NCBI RefSeq assembly: GCF_015356865.1 | Contig: NZ_JAAFZA010000024.1 | Location: forward strand, 1 to 64,000 | Direction: 5' to 3' | Source of the DNA: Catenulispora pinisilvae | GTDB lineage: Bacteria; Actinomycetota; Actinomycetes; Streptomycetales; Catenulisporaceae | Length of the DNA: 64,000 nt | Part shown: piece by piece, positions 25,574-33,763 of the stretch | Numbering within the stretch: the stretch's first letter is position 1 | How the letters are laid out: every line of letters starts with the position of its first letter | The notes under the pieces: generated by a model | What the model was told of the DNA's origin: nothing | The model's database searches: none | The model's input: only the letters and a program-made list of their open reading frames with translations | Position numbers and translations under genes: made by a program

Positions 25574-26844
25574 ACTGTCAGCACCTCCACCCGCTGCCCG
25601 GCGCCGAGGGCGACCACCCCTCCTCCCGGCGGTACGACGGCCAGTCCGTCGGCCAGCGCGAGTCCGCGCAGCATCGCCGGGCCGGTGAACCGCAGGGGGA
25701 GCACGGAGGCGTCGGTGACGGAGACGGGCACGAGTCGAGTGTCTGTCGGGTGGGTGCCGACGGCATCTCCGAGCGGCAGGAAGTGTGACGTGTCCGGCAG
25801 CCCGGACAGCTGGCGCAGCAGCGGCCGCACCACCGTGACGAAGCCGGCCACGGCGGCCAGCGGGTTGCCGGGCAGTCCGGCGACGAAACGACGGTGCTGC
25901 CTGGTACCGCCGTACTGCGCGAGCAGCATCGGATGCCCGGGCCGGACCGTGACCCCGTCGACGACCAGCCGCGCGCCCAGGTCGGCCAGCACCCGGTGCA
26001 CGTGGTCCACCGGGCCGCGCGCCGTCCCGCCGGTGGTGATCACCAGGTCGGCCGGGGAGGAAGCGATGGCGGCGAGCAGGTCGCGAGGGTCGTCGGCGAC
26101 CCGGCTCACCGTCACCTCGACCCCGAGGGCTTCGAGCCAGGCGGTGAACATCGGGCCGAGCGCGTCCCGGATCCGGGCGCCATCGGGCAGGCCGGACCCG
26201 GCCAGCTCGTCGCCGATGACGACGAGTGCGACCCGTGGGCGTTCGTGGACCGGCAGGTCGTCGTAGCCGGCGGCGGCGGCCAGGCCCAGGACCGCGGGGG
26301 TGACGCGGGCCCCGGCTGACAGCAGCGTCTCGCCGCGGCGCGACTCCTGGCCCTGCGGCCGGATGTCGGTCCCTATCGGGAGTCCCAACTCGGTGCCGCG
26401 CGGGGTCCGCATCGCGGTGGCGCCGTTGGCGACCGCCGCATAAGAGCGCTGCGGTGCGGCGACCGCCGCCGCGCGGTCGTGGGCCTCGGAGTTCTCGGCC
26501 ACGTGCAGCCAGCCGTGCGCGTCGACGAACCCGCGTTCGCGGCGCAGAACCGCCTCCGCCCCGGAGGGCACCCGCGCCCCGGTGGCGATCTCGACCGCCT
26601 CGCCGTCGCCGAGCCGGCTGGGCTCCTGGCCGGCCAGCACCCGGCCGGTGACCTTCCAAGCCGCCGGACCGGCGACCGCCCAGCCGTCCATCGCGGAGGT
26701 CGCGAACGGCGGCAGGTCGACCAGCGCGGACAGCGATTCGGCCAGCACCATGCCGCGGGCCTGGCCCATCGGCACGCGGGTGGCGGGCAGGGGGATCGCC
26801 GCGGTGCCGGCGATCTTGCGGGCCTCGGCCCAGGACGTGCTCAC
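25570..26844 (-). CDS. moeA: Molybdopterin molybdotransferase MoeA
   Basis: A 424-aa enzyme that inserts molybdate into adenylylated molybdopterin. Recognisable segments are LPPFATSAMDGWAV (substrate binding), GGTARGPVDHVHRVL in the MogA-like domain, and LPGNPLAAVAGF. The sequence TTGGTARGP replaces the more usual TTGGVSVGx. It begins with GTG overlapping the mobA fusion stop by 4 bp (GTGA), so the three genes mobA-moeA-channel are coupled. The C-terminal domain IV is complete (GVVALGAGQRVEVLTV). Confidence 0.9.
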   Translation of the reverse strand: MSTSWAEARKIAGTAAIPLPATRVPMGQARGMVLAESLSALVDLPPFATSAMDGWAVAGPAAWKVTGRVLAGQEPSRLGDGEAVEIATGARVPSGAEAVLRRERGFVDAHGWLHVAENSEAHDRAAAVAAPQRSYAAVANGATAMRTPRGTELGLPIGTDIRPQGQESRRGETLLSAGARVTPAVLGLAAAAGYDDLPVHERPRVALVVIGDELAGSGLPDGARIRDALGPMFTAWLEALGVEVTVSRVADDPRDLLAAIASSPADLVITTGGTARGPVDHVHRVLADLGARLVVDGVTVRPGHPMLLAQYGGTRQHRRFVAGLPGNPLAAVAGFVTVVRPLLRQLSGLPDTSHFLPLGDAVGTHPTDTRLVPVSVTDASVLPLRFTGPAMLRGLALADGLAVVPPGGGVVALGAGQRVEVLTV

Positions 26845-27899
26845 CGGCCGCCGGATCCCGTTGAGTCGCCGGCCGGGCTGTCGGCCGCGGCACCGGTCGC
26901 GCCACCGACGGCGGCGCCGGCGGAGGCGTCGCGGGTGGCGGCCGGGCTCCCGGCCACCGAGCCGCCGACCGTGGCGCCGGCCGGGCCGCCGCGCCCGGCC
27001 CCGGCCGGCGTGCCGGTCGCCGGATCCCAGGCCTGAGCCAGGGCGCTGAGCTTGGCGATCGGCCCGTCCAGGGCGCCGCGCCCGCCGTCCGTGGAGCTGC
27101 GCAACCCGATCGCGTATCCGGCCAGGAACGTGGTCAGCGGCGCCGCCGGTCGCAGAACGTTGTGGGCGGCGACCCCGGCCAGAGCGAGGATCGCGTCCAG
27201 GTCGGCGTCGGTGAGTTCGTGCCCGGTCAGCCCGAGTTCGGCCGCGGCGGCGGCGCACCAGTCGGCGAGCTGCTTCTTGTCGTCCATGTCCTCCATCTTC
27301 GCCTTTGTCGCGAGTCGTGTCGCGACCAGTGCGCGGGCCGCGTGAACGGCGTCCCACGTGTCGCAGTCCGTAGTCGCGCCCCGGGTGTCCGGGATCCGGG
27401 TCACTTCCAGCGCATTGAGGACCGAGAACAGCCGTGCGCCCCGGAGCTCTGGAAGGGCCTCCAATGCTGCCGCCAGTTTGTTACGTCGATATAGCGCGGC
27501 CAGCAGTTGGTCCTTGCCCCGGGCATCGGTGTAGAGCACTGCGTCGGCGGTCAACGAGCGCCGCAGGACCGTGACGGCCTCCGCGTCGAGGAACGGCAGG
27601 TCGGCGGCGAAGACCGCGACCAGGTCGGCCGAACCGACGGTGAGCCCGGCGGTCAGCGCCGGGACCGGCCCTCCGCCGGGCGGGTACTCGCGGGTGAACA
27701 CGACCGCACGACTCACCTGCCGGGGCGGACCCACGACCGCCACCGACGCCGCGCCCCGGCAAGCGGCCAGCACCCGGTCGAGCAGGCTGACCCCGCCGAC
27801 CTCCAGCGCGGGTTTGTCCGCTCCGCCCAGCCGGCGCGCGCCGCCGCCGGCCAGGACGATCACGTCGAAGGGTTCGCCGACTCCGCTCGGACGCTCCAT
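26841..27899 (-). CDS. Molybdenum cofactor guanylyltransferase-like protein fused to a DUF6457 domain
   Basis: A 352-aa two-domain protein. The N-terminal part (about 10-200) is a MobA-type nucleotidyltransferase with VLAGGGARRLGGADKPAL and AADLPFLDAEAV. After a short linker, a DUF6457-like helical domain (about 215-310, LADWCAAAAAELGL) is followed by an Ala/Gly/Pro-rich tail. MobA attaches GMP to molybdopterin, fitting the coupled moeA downstream. ATG 27899 is chosen because TATGGT lies 7 nt upstream (leaderless); an in-frame ATG at 27911 would lie inside that motif. Divergent from the steroid operon. Confidence 0.88.
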   Translation of the reverse strand: MERPSGVGEPFDVIVLAGGGARRLGGADKPALEVGGVSLLDRVLAACRGAASVAVVGPPRQVSRAVVFTREYPPGGGPVPALTAGLTVGSADLVAVFAADLPFLDAEAVTVLRRSLTADAVLYTDARGKDQLLAALYRRNKLAAALEALPELRGARLFSVLNALEVTRIPDTRGATTDCDTWDAVHAARALVATRLATKAKMEDMDDKKQLADWCAAAAAELGLTGHELTDADLDAILALAGVAAHNVLRPAAPLTTFLAGYAIGLRSSTDGGRGALDGPIAKLSALAQAWDPATGTPAGAGRGGPAGATVGGSVAGSPAATRDASAGAAVGGATGAAADSPAGDSTGSGGR

Positions 27900-27906
27900 G
27901 ACAGCC

Positions 27907-27912
27907 ACCATA
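27907..27912 (-). promoter_or_regulatory. -10 element of leaderless mobA fusion gene
   Basis: TATGGT on the minus strand, 7 nt before ATG 27899. Confidence 0.5.
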
Positions 27913-27931
27913 ACCGGGTGTGGCCATCCAG

Positions 27932-27945
27932 TAGAACGTGTTCTA
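27932..27945. promoter_or_regulatory. KstR-type operator upstream of the steroid-catabolism operon
   Basis: TAGAACGTGTTCTA matches the KstR motif TNNAACNNGTTNNA at every fixed position. It overlaps a -10-like TAATCT (27944-27949) oriented toward the acyl-CoA dehydrogenase gene and lies 20 bp from the divergent mobA -10. KstR is the TetR-type repressor of cholesterol catabolism, released by steroid-CoA. No kstR gene is in this window. Confidence 0.85.
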
Positions 27946-28051
27946 ATCTGACGAGTGCTCAGATCGCGCTCGGGCCACCGCGAGCCTCCGGTCGGGGCGT
28001 TCAGCACTCGCCTGTCCAGCCGATCACGCCGACCGCGGGAGACGCCACCGC

Positions 28052-29260
28052 ATGCGCCCACCGGAACACCTGGCCTACACGCCGGCCCAACGAGCCCTGC
28101 GCGCCGAACTGCGGGACTACTTCGCCGCGCTGGTCACCGAGGACGTCCGCCGCGATCTGCGGCTGCCCGACACCGCCACCGACACCGCCCGCACCCTGCA
28201 CCGCAAGCTCGGTGCCGACGGCTGGCTCGGCGTCGGATGGCCGAAAGAGTACGGCGGCCGCGGCCTGACGCCGGTGGAGCAGTTCATCTTCTTCGACGAG
28301 GCGGCGCGCACCGGCTGTCCGATGCCCTTGGTGGCGCTCAACACTGTGGGGCCGACGCTTATGCGTTTCGGCACGCAGGAACAGAAGGACCTGATCCTGC
28401 CGCGGATCCTCGCCGGGGAGATCGACGTCGCGGCCGGCTACTCCGAACCCGGCGCCGGGACCGATCTGGCCAGCCTGACGACACGCGCGGTCCGCACCGA
28501 GGACGGCAGCGCCTATGTGGTCAACGGCCAGAAGATCTTCACCACGCACGGAGACTCTGCCGAGTATGTGTGGCTCGCCTGCCGGACCGACCCGGAAGCC
28601 CCGAAGCACAAGGGCATCTCGATCCTGCTGGTCGACACCAGCGACCCCGGCTTCGAGGCGACGAAGATCCACACGATCGCCTCGCACTACACGACCGCCA
28701 CGTACTACCGCGACGTCCGGGTCCCGGTGACGATGCGGATCGGCGCCGAGAACCAGGGCTGGAAGCTGATCACCACCCAGCTGAACCACGAACGGGTGGC
28801 GTTGGCGGCGGTGGCCCAGGGCGTGATCCGGTCCTTCACGAAGGTGCAGAGGTGGGCCATGGAGACGCCTGCCGCGGACGGGAAGCGGGTCATTGATCTT
28901 CCCTGGGTGAAGACCACGCTGGCCCGCGCGCATGTCCGGATCAGTGGCCTGCGACTGCTCAATGGCCAGATGGTCGCGGCGCTACAGAAAGACCAGACCG
29001 GGGGACACCTGTCCCCCGCGGATGCGTCCGCCGCAAAGGTGCATGGTACGGAAACGCATATAGAGGCGTTGGCGGAGTTGATCCAGGTACTCGGCGCGGC
29101 GGGAATCCTGAAAGCCGGCTCCCCCGGCGCACTCCTCACGGGCGACCTCGAATTCCTTTACCGCTACGCGGTGACCAACACCTTCGGCGGCGGGGCCAAT
29201 GAGATCCAGCGGGAGATCATCGCGATGACCGGGCTGGCGATGCCCAGGGTGCGGAGGTAG
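28052..29260 (+). CDS. Acyl-CoA dehydrogenase, ChsE2/FadE29-like
   Basis: A 402-aa flavoprotein. Typical motifs are the FAD/acyl-binding stretch AAGYSEPGAGTDLASLTTRA, the middle-domain region VVNGQKIFTTHG, and the C-terminal NTFGGGANEIQREIIA. With the 363-aa dehydrogenase encoded four genes on, it is predicted to form the heterotetrameric enzyme that oxidises a three-carbon steroid side chain CoA ester (igr pathway). This follows from the operon content and the KstR operator. No strong SD precedes ATG 28052. The next gene starts 8 bp downstream. Confidence 0.9.
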   Translation: MRPPEHLAYTPAQRALRAELRDYFAALVTEDVRRDLRLPDTATDTARTLHRKLGADGWLGVGWPKEYGGRGLTPVEQFIFFDEAARTGCPMPLVALNTVGPTLMRFGTQEQKDLILPRILAGEIDVAAGYSEPGAGTDLASLTTRAVRTEDGSAYVVNGQKIFTTHGDSAEYVWLACRTDPEAPKHKGISILLVDTSDPGFEATKIHTIASHYTTATYYRDVRVPVTMRIGAENQGWKLITTQLNHERVALAAVAQGVIRSFTKVQRWAMETPAADGKRVIDLPWVKTTLARAHVRISGLRLLNGQMVAALQKDQTGGHLSPADASAAKVHGTETHIEALAELIQVLGAAGILKAGSPGALLTGDLEFLYRYAVTNTFGGGANEIQREIIAMTGLAMPRVRR

Positions 29261-29268
29261 GGAGAACT

Positions 29269-29805
29269 GTGGAGACCGATCCGCTGTACGAGACAGTGTC
29301 CGCGCACACCGCCGACCCGCCTTCCGAACCGGTGTCGGCCTGGGACCCGGTGAACCAGCCGATGATCCGGCACTGGTGCGACGCGATGGGCGACGAACTG
29401 CCGATCTACACCGACGTGGCGGCGGCCCGTGCGGCCGGTCACCCCGACGTGGTCGCGCCCCCGGCGTCGTTGCAGGCCTGGACGATGCCCGGGCTGCGGA
29501 TGCGCGGGGCCGAGGACGGGTCCACCCGGGCTCAGGCCACGCTGGTCGAGGCCGGCTACCTGGCGGTGGTGGCAACCGACTGTCAGCAGACGTACCACCG
29601 GTACCTCACCGTCGGGGACCACCTGTACGCCACCACGCGGCTGGACTCGGTATCGCCGCGGAAGAAGACGGCGCTCGGCGAGGGCTACTTCCTCACCTCG
29701 ATCACCGAGTACCGCGACCAGCACGGCGAGGTGGTCGGCGAGATGTTGTTCCGGACGCTGTGGTTCAAACCCGCGCGGGCGCAAGACACAGGAGCCCTGG
29801 CATGA
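29269..29805 (+). CDS. MaoC-like dehydratase N-terminal-type protein (first half of a split ChsH2)
   Basis: A 178-aa hot-dog-fold protein resembling the N-terminal domain of the steroid enoyl-CoA hydratase subunit ChsH2. It includes DPVNQPMIRHWCDAMGDELPIY, the active-site-proximal region AAGHPDVVAPPASLQAWTMP, and YHRYLTVGDHLYATTRL. In mycobacteria the same polypeptide continues into a DUF35 domain. Here a stop codon intervenes and the DUF35 part is a separate overlapping gene. It would pair with the small MaoC protein (31297-31704) to hydrate the unsaturated side chain. GTG 29269 is preceded by GGAGGTAGGGAG. Confidence 0.88.
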   Translation: METDPLYETVSAHTADPPSEPVSAWDPVNQPMIRHWCDAMGDELPIYTDVAAARAAGHPDVVAPPASLQAWTMPGLRMRGAEDGSTRAQATLVEAGYLAVVATDCQQTYHRYLTVGDHLYATTRLDSVSPRKKTALGEGYFLTSITEYRDQHGEVVGEMLFRTLWFKPARAQDTGALA

Positions 29806-30212
29806 CGCGTCCCCAGCCGGTCATCGGCCGCGACAACGCCTACTACTGGGAGGGCGTAGCCAAAGGCGCCGTGCTCATCCAGAAATGCACAGCCTGTGGA
29901 TCGCTGCGGCATCCTCCGTCTCCCATGTGTCCCGAGTGCCAGTCTCTGGACTGGACGACGGTGAAGGCGACCGGGCACGCCACGTTGCACAGCTACACCA
30001 TCTGCCATCACCCTCTGCCTCCCTGGGAAGAGGGCCCCTATGCGGTCGTCCTTATAGACCTGGAGATCGAGGACAGCGACAGGCGACCGCGCATCGTCTG
30101 CGGGGCGAAGGGCATCGCCAACGAGGACCTGCGCATCGAGATGCCGTTGAGCCTCGTCTTCGAGAACGGACTCGTCTTTGCCGGTCCCGCTCGAGAAGGC
30201 GGGGCGTCGTGA
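29802..30212 (+). CDS. DUF35/OB-fold zinc-ribbon protein (second half of a split ChsH2)
   Basis: A 136-aa protein with a rubredoxin-like zinc ribbon (C-TA-C-GSLRHPPSPM-C-PE-C) followed by an OB-fold domain (HATLHSYTICHHPLPPWEEG, PYAVVLIDLEIEDS). In two-domain ChsH2 the DUF35 part docks onto the aldolase Ltp2. The same role is likely here, with Ltp2 encoded in the same operon. It overlaps the preceding gene by 4 bp (ATGA) and the following one by 4 bp (GTGA). Confidence 0.9.
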   Translation: MTRPQPVIGRDNAYYWEGVAKGAVLIQKCTACGSLRHPPSPMCPECQSLDWTTVKATGHATLHSYTICHHPLPPWEEGPYAVVLIDLEIEDSDRRPRIVCGAKGIANEDLRIEMPLSLVFENGLVFAGPAREGGAS

Positions 30213-31300
30213 CTGTCGTGGATCACTCTGTAGACGATGCGCTGGAAGCGGTGGGAGAGCTCTGTAGAGAGGTCTTCGGCGACCTCGATGTGGAGGCCTC
30301 GCGGAGTCCGTCCTACAGCAACGAAGCGGTGTCCGACGAGCACGATCGCCGGCTGTGGGGGATTCTGGCCGACACCGGCCTGCTCGCCGCTGTCCTCCCG
30401 GAGAGCGTCGGAGGCGGCGGCACCGGCGTGCCGGGCATGGTGCGCCTGCTCACCGACGCCGGCGCCGCGCTGGCCCGGCTGCCGCTCGTGGAGACGTTCG
30501 TCGCGGCCTCGGTCATCGGTGAGAAGAACCTGCCGGCGGTGCTGTCCGGCGAACTCGTCATCACCGCTGCGCTGGCCGAGCATCCGTCCACGATCGCCGT
30601 ACCGTTGCGGCTGACCGGCCACCGGCTCAACGGCATCACGCAGTTGGTGCCGTACCCGCTCAGCGCCGACCTGGTGCTCGTCCCGGCCCGTCGCGAGGAC
30701 GGCAAGGAAGTGCTGGCGCTGGTCTCGCTGTCGACGGCGCGCATCGGGGACCAGGTGACCACGACCGGCGAGCCGCTGGGCGTTCTGGAGTTCATCGACG
30801 CCGAGGTCATGGAGGTCTGCGAAGCGGTCGACGAGGCCCGCGCACTCGCCGCGCTGTTCTCCTCGGCGATGCTCTGCGGGATCGCGGCGCGGGCCCTGGC
30901 CATGACCGCCGAGTACGTCAGCAGCCGGGTGCAGTTCGGCTACCCGCTGGCCACGTTCCAAGCCGTGGCGTTGCGTGCCGCGGACCGCTATATCGATTCC
31001 CGCGCTATGCAGGCGGCGTTGTGGGAAGCGGTACGTGCGGTCACAGAGAACGACATCTGCTCCCCCGGCGCCCGCTACGCCGTGGTCACGGCGAAGATCT
31101 GGGCGGCCGACGGCGCGCGCCGGGTCGTCGGCTCCGCGCAGCACCTGCACGGGGGTTTCGGTGTGGACGTCACCTATCCCCTGCACAGGTACCACGCGTG
31201 GGCCCGCTACTGGGAACTCTATGGGGGTTCCGCGGAAGCCTGGTCCGGCGACCTCGGCGAGCTGATCGCCGCCCACCCGCTAGAGGAGGACGACGCATGA
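30209..31300 (+). CDS. Acyl-CoA dehydrogenase, ChsE1/FadE28-like
   Basis: A 363-aa acyl-CoA dehydrogenase family protein, shorter and more diverged than its partner. It starts with an acidic segment (VDDALEAVGELCREVFGDLD), has EHDRRLWGILADTGLLAAVLPES, and ends with the C-terminal helices SSRVQFGYPLATFQAVALRAAD and QHLHGGFGVDVTYPLHRYH. FadE28-type subunits complete the shared FAD site of the alpha2beta2 enzyme. GTG 30209 overlaps the DUF35 stop. Confidence 0.9.
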   Translation: MTVVDHSVDDALEAVGELCREVFGDLDVEASRSPSYSNEAVSDEHDRRLWGILADTGLLAAVLPESVGGGGTGVPGMVRLLTDAGAALARLPLVETFVAASVIGEKNLPAVLSGELVITAALAEHPSTIAVPLRLTGHRLNGITQLVPYPLSADLVLVPARREDGKEVLALVSLSTARIGDQVTTTGEPLGVLEFIDAEVMEVCEAVDEARALAALFSSAMLCGIAARALAMTAEYVSSRVQFGYPLATFQAVALRAADRYIDSRAMQAALWEAVRAVTENDICSPGARYAVVTAKIWAADGARRVVGSAQHLHGGFGVDVTYPLHRYHAWARYWELYGGSAEAWSGDLGELIAAHPLEEDDA

Positions 31301-31704
31301 GCGAGACCGCGCTGCCCAAAGTCGGGGAGACGTTGCCGGAGCTGGTCCTCCCCATCACCCCGACGCGGATCGTCGCCGGGGCCATCGCCTCCCGCGACTA
31401 CCAGGACGTGCACCACGACGTCCCGGCGGCCCGGGAGAAGGGCTCCCCCGACATCTTCATGAACATCCTCACCACGAACGGCCTCGTCGGTCGCTTCGTG
31501 ACCGACTGGGCCGGTGCCGAGGCCCGGATCCTGACGATCGCGATCCGGCTCGGGGTGCCGAACTATCCCGGCGACACGATGACCCTCACCGGCGCGGTGG
31601 CGAAGGTCGGGGAGGACGGCACCGTGGAGGTCGCGATCCGGGGTGCCAACCAGCTCGGCAACCACGTGACCGGGACCGTGACCCTGAAAGGGATCGGCAA
31701 GTGA
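31297..31704 (+). CDS. MaoC-like hydratase, ChsH1-like
   Basis: A 135-aa single hot-dog protein. The family region with Asp and His, ASRDYQDVHHDVPAARE, is followed by GSPDIFMNILTTNGLVGRFVTDW. It is the size of ChsH1 and expected to form a heteromer with the MaoC-type protein encoded at 29269 to hydrate the steroid side-chain enoyl-CoA. It overlaps neighbours by 4 bp on both sides. Confidence 0.9.
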   Translation: MSETALPKVGETLPELVLPITPTRIVAGAIASRDYQDVHHDVPAAREKGSPDIFMNILTTNGLVGRFVTDWAGAEARILTIAIRLGVPNYPGDTMTLTGAVAKVGEDGTVEVAIRGANQLGNHVTGTVTLKGIGK

Positions 31705-32879
31705 AGGCTTCTCTGTCCGGCGCGACCGCGATCGTCGGCATAGGCGCCACGGAGTTCTCCAAGGACTCCGGCCGCAGCGAACTCCAGCTGTGTCTGGAAG
31801 CGTGCAAGGCGGCGCTGGACGACGCCGGCATCGCGCCGCGCGATGTCGACGGCCTGGTGACCTTCTCGATGGATTCCAGCCCCTCGATCATGGTCGGCCG
31901 CGGTCTGGGCGTCGCCGAACTGCGCTACTTCTCGCTGGTCGACTACGGAGGCGGCGCGGCCTGCGCGACCGTCGCGCACGCGGCGGCGGCGATCGCCGCG
32001 GGCCTGGCCGACGTCGTGGTCTGCTACCGCGCCTTCAACGAGCGTTCCGGCCGCCGCTTCGGAAGCGGGGACGCCGCGATCCAGGCACGTGGCGAATCCC
32101 CCATGGCACAGCACTTCGGCTACTACTCGCCCTACGGGCTCATCACGCCGGCGGCCTGGGTCGCGATGGCCGCACGCCGGTACATGCACAAGTACGGCGC
32201 CACCTCCGAGGACTTCGGTCGTGTCGCGGTGGCGGCGCGGGCCCACGCCGCCACCAACCCCGCGGCGTGGTTCCACGGGCGCCCGATCACCCTGGCCGAC
32301 CACCAGAGCTCGAAGCTGATCACCGATCCGCTGCGGCTGCTGGACTGCTGTCAGGAGTCGGACGGCGGGGTCGCGTTGGTTGTCGTCTCTGCAGAGCGCG
32401 CGCGTGACCTTCCTGGGAAGGAAGTCCTTATAACGGGCGCAGCGCAAGGCTCCGCGCATGACCAACAGATGATGACCAGCTACTACCGTGACGACATCAC
32501 CGGCCTCCCGGAGATGGGGACCGTCGCCCGGCAGGTTTGGAGCCAGTCCGGGCTGGGACCGGACGACATCCAGACCGCCGTCATCTACGACCACTTCACC
32601 CCGTTCGTCCTGACCCAGCTGGAGGAGTTCGGCTTCTGCGGCCGCGGTGAGGCGCCCGACTTCATCCGCGACGGCGCCGTCCACCTCGGTGGCCGACTGC
32701 CGTTGAACACTCACGGCGGCCAACTCGGCGAGGCCTACATCCACGGCATGAACGGCATCGCCGAGGCGGTGCGCCAGGTCCGGGGGACGGCCGTCAACCA
32801 GGTCCCGGACGTGCACAACGTGCTGGTCACGGCCGGTACCGGGGTGCCGACCTCGGGGCTGGTGCTCAGCGCGGCCTGA
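31701..32879 (+). CDS. Thiolase-like steroid side-chain aldolase, Ltp2-like
   Basis: A 392-aa thiolase-superfamily protein of the lipid-transfer-protein/Ltp2 type. It has IVGIGATEFSKDSGRSELQL, SLVDYGGGAACATVAHAAAAI (position of the thiolase cysteine region), YDHFTPFVLTQLEEFGFCG, and NTHGGQLGEAYIHGMNGI. Ltp2 performs the retro-aldol cleavage that removes the side chain as propionyl-CoA. It is the last gene of the six-gene operon. Confidence 0.9.
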   Translation: MKASLSGATAIVGIGATEFSKDSGRSELQLCLEACKAALDDAGIAPRDVDGLVTFSMDSSPSIMVGRGLGVAELRYFSLVDYGGGAACATVAHAAAAIAAGLADVVVCYRAFNERSGRRFGSGDAAIQARGESPMAQHFGYYSPYGLITPAAWVAMAARRYMHKYGATSEDFGRVAVAARAHAATNPAAWFHGRPITLADHQSSKLITDPLRLLDCCQESDGGVALVVVSAERARDLPGKEVLITGAAQGSAHDQQMMTSYYRDDITGLPEMGTVARQVWSQSGLGPDDIQTAVIYDHFTPFVLTQLEEFGFCGRGEAPDFIRDGAVHLGGRLPLNTHGGQLGEAYIHGMNGIAEAVRQVRGTAVNQVPDVHNVLVTAGTGVPTSGLVLSAA

Positions 32880-32969
32880 CCGCGGCCGCCGCCCTGGGCC
32901 CACCGGCCCGGGCGGTACCCGCGCCACCAGCCGTAACCCGGAGTTCCGTTGGGCGTCGGAACGATCAGT

Positions 32970-32975
32970 TAATCT
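32970..32975 (+). promoter_or_regulatory. -10 element of leaderless HAD hydrolase gene
   Basis: TAATCT, 7 nt before ATG 32983. Confidence 0.5.
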
Positions 32976-32982
32976 CGGAGCC

Positions 32983-33633
32983 ATGCCCCGTCTCGCGCTC
33001 TTCGACCTGGACGACACCCTGATCTCCTCCAAGGACGCCTTCGTCGCCTGGGTCGAGGAGGTGGTCGCGACCCAAGACGCCGGGGGCGACGCGCGGTGGT
33101 TCGTCGACAACGAGCACATCTTCTGGACCGGGACGCCGGAGGACGCCTTCCGGGGTCTGGTCGAGCACTTCGGGCTGGCCGCCGAGCCGGCCGAGCTGCT
33201 GGCCGACTACCGGGAGCGGATGGTCGGGCTGCTGAAGCCCTATGACGGCGTTCTCGACGGCCTGGAAGCCCTGCGCGACGCGGGCTGGCGCATCGGCATC
33301 GTCACCAACGGGTTCGGCCACTTCCAGAACGCCAAGATCGACGCGGTGGGGCTGCGCGCCTACGTGGACGTGGTGTGCGTCTCGGACGTCGAGGGCAGCT
33401 GGAAGCCGGATTCGAAGATCTTCCAGCTGGCCTCCGAACGGGCCGGGGCGCCGCTGGAGGGCGGCTGGATGGTCGGCGACTCCCTGGTCTCGGACATCGC
33501 CGGCGGTAACGGCGTCGGCATGCACACCGCGTGGCTCCCGCACGGCCGGGTGCTGGCCCCCGACGACCCGCAGCCCGAGCACATCCTCAAGAACACCGCC
33601 GAGGCCTTCGAGCTGATCCTCAGCCGACCCTGA
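32983..33633 (+). CDS. HAD family hydrolase (haloacid dehalogenase-like phosphatase)
   Basis: A 216-aa HAD phosphatase. Motif I LFDLDDTLI (residues 6-14), motif II IVTNGFG, motif III lysine in SWKPDSKIF, motif IV MVGDSLVSDI. A helical cap follows motif I. Small-molecule phosphate ester hydrolase of unknown substrate. It stands alone between the steroid operon and the MerR gene, with its own leaderless promoter. Confidence 0.9.
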   Translation: MPRLALFDLDDTLISSKDAFVAWVEEVVATQDAGGDARWFVDNEHIFWTGTPEDAFRGLVEHFGLAAEPAELLADYRERMVGLLKPYDGVLDGLEALRDAGWRIGIVTNGFGHFQNAKIDAVGLRAYVDVVCVSDVEGSWKPDSKIFQLASERAGAPLEGGWMVGDSLVSDIAGGNGVGMHTAWLPHGRVLAPDDPQPEHILKNTAEAFELILSRP

Positions 33634-33686
33634 ACGGTCTGCGGAGCGAGGCTGCGGAGCGCTAGGGCGGGGCGGGCGAATCCGGC

Positions 33687-33717
33687 TTGACCTTGACGTA
33701 ACGGAAGCTTCTACCTT
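33687..33717 (+). promoter_or_regulatory. MerR-type promoter with 19-bp spacer
   Basis: TTGACC (33687-33692) and TACCTT (33712-33717) are separated by 19 bp, the over-long spacer typical of promoters that MerR-family activators untwist. The spacer holds the half-site CTTGACGTAACG and the palindrome AAGCTT. It probably drives the downstream merR gene itself (autoregulation). Confidence 0.6.
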
Positions 33718-33763
33718 CGAGGAAGTGGCCGGACCGACCGGCCGCACAGCGATGGGAACCGCC

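Noticed and set aside
24482-26905. One 807-residue protein covering the channel and moeA region
   Set aside because: The N-terminal part is an out-of-frame reading of moeA; the channel begins near 25573.
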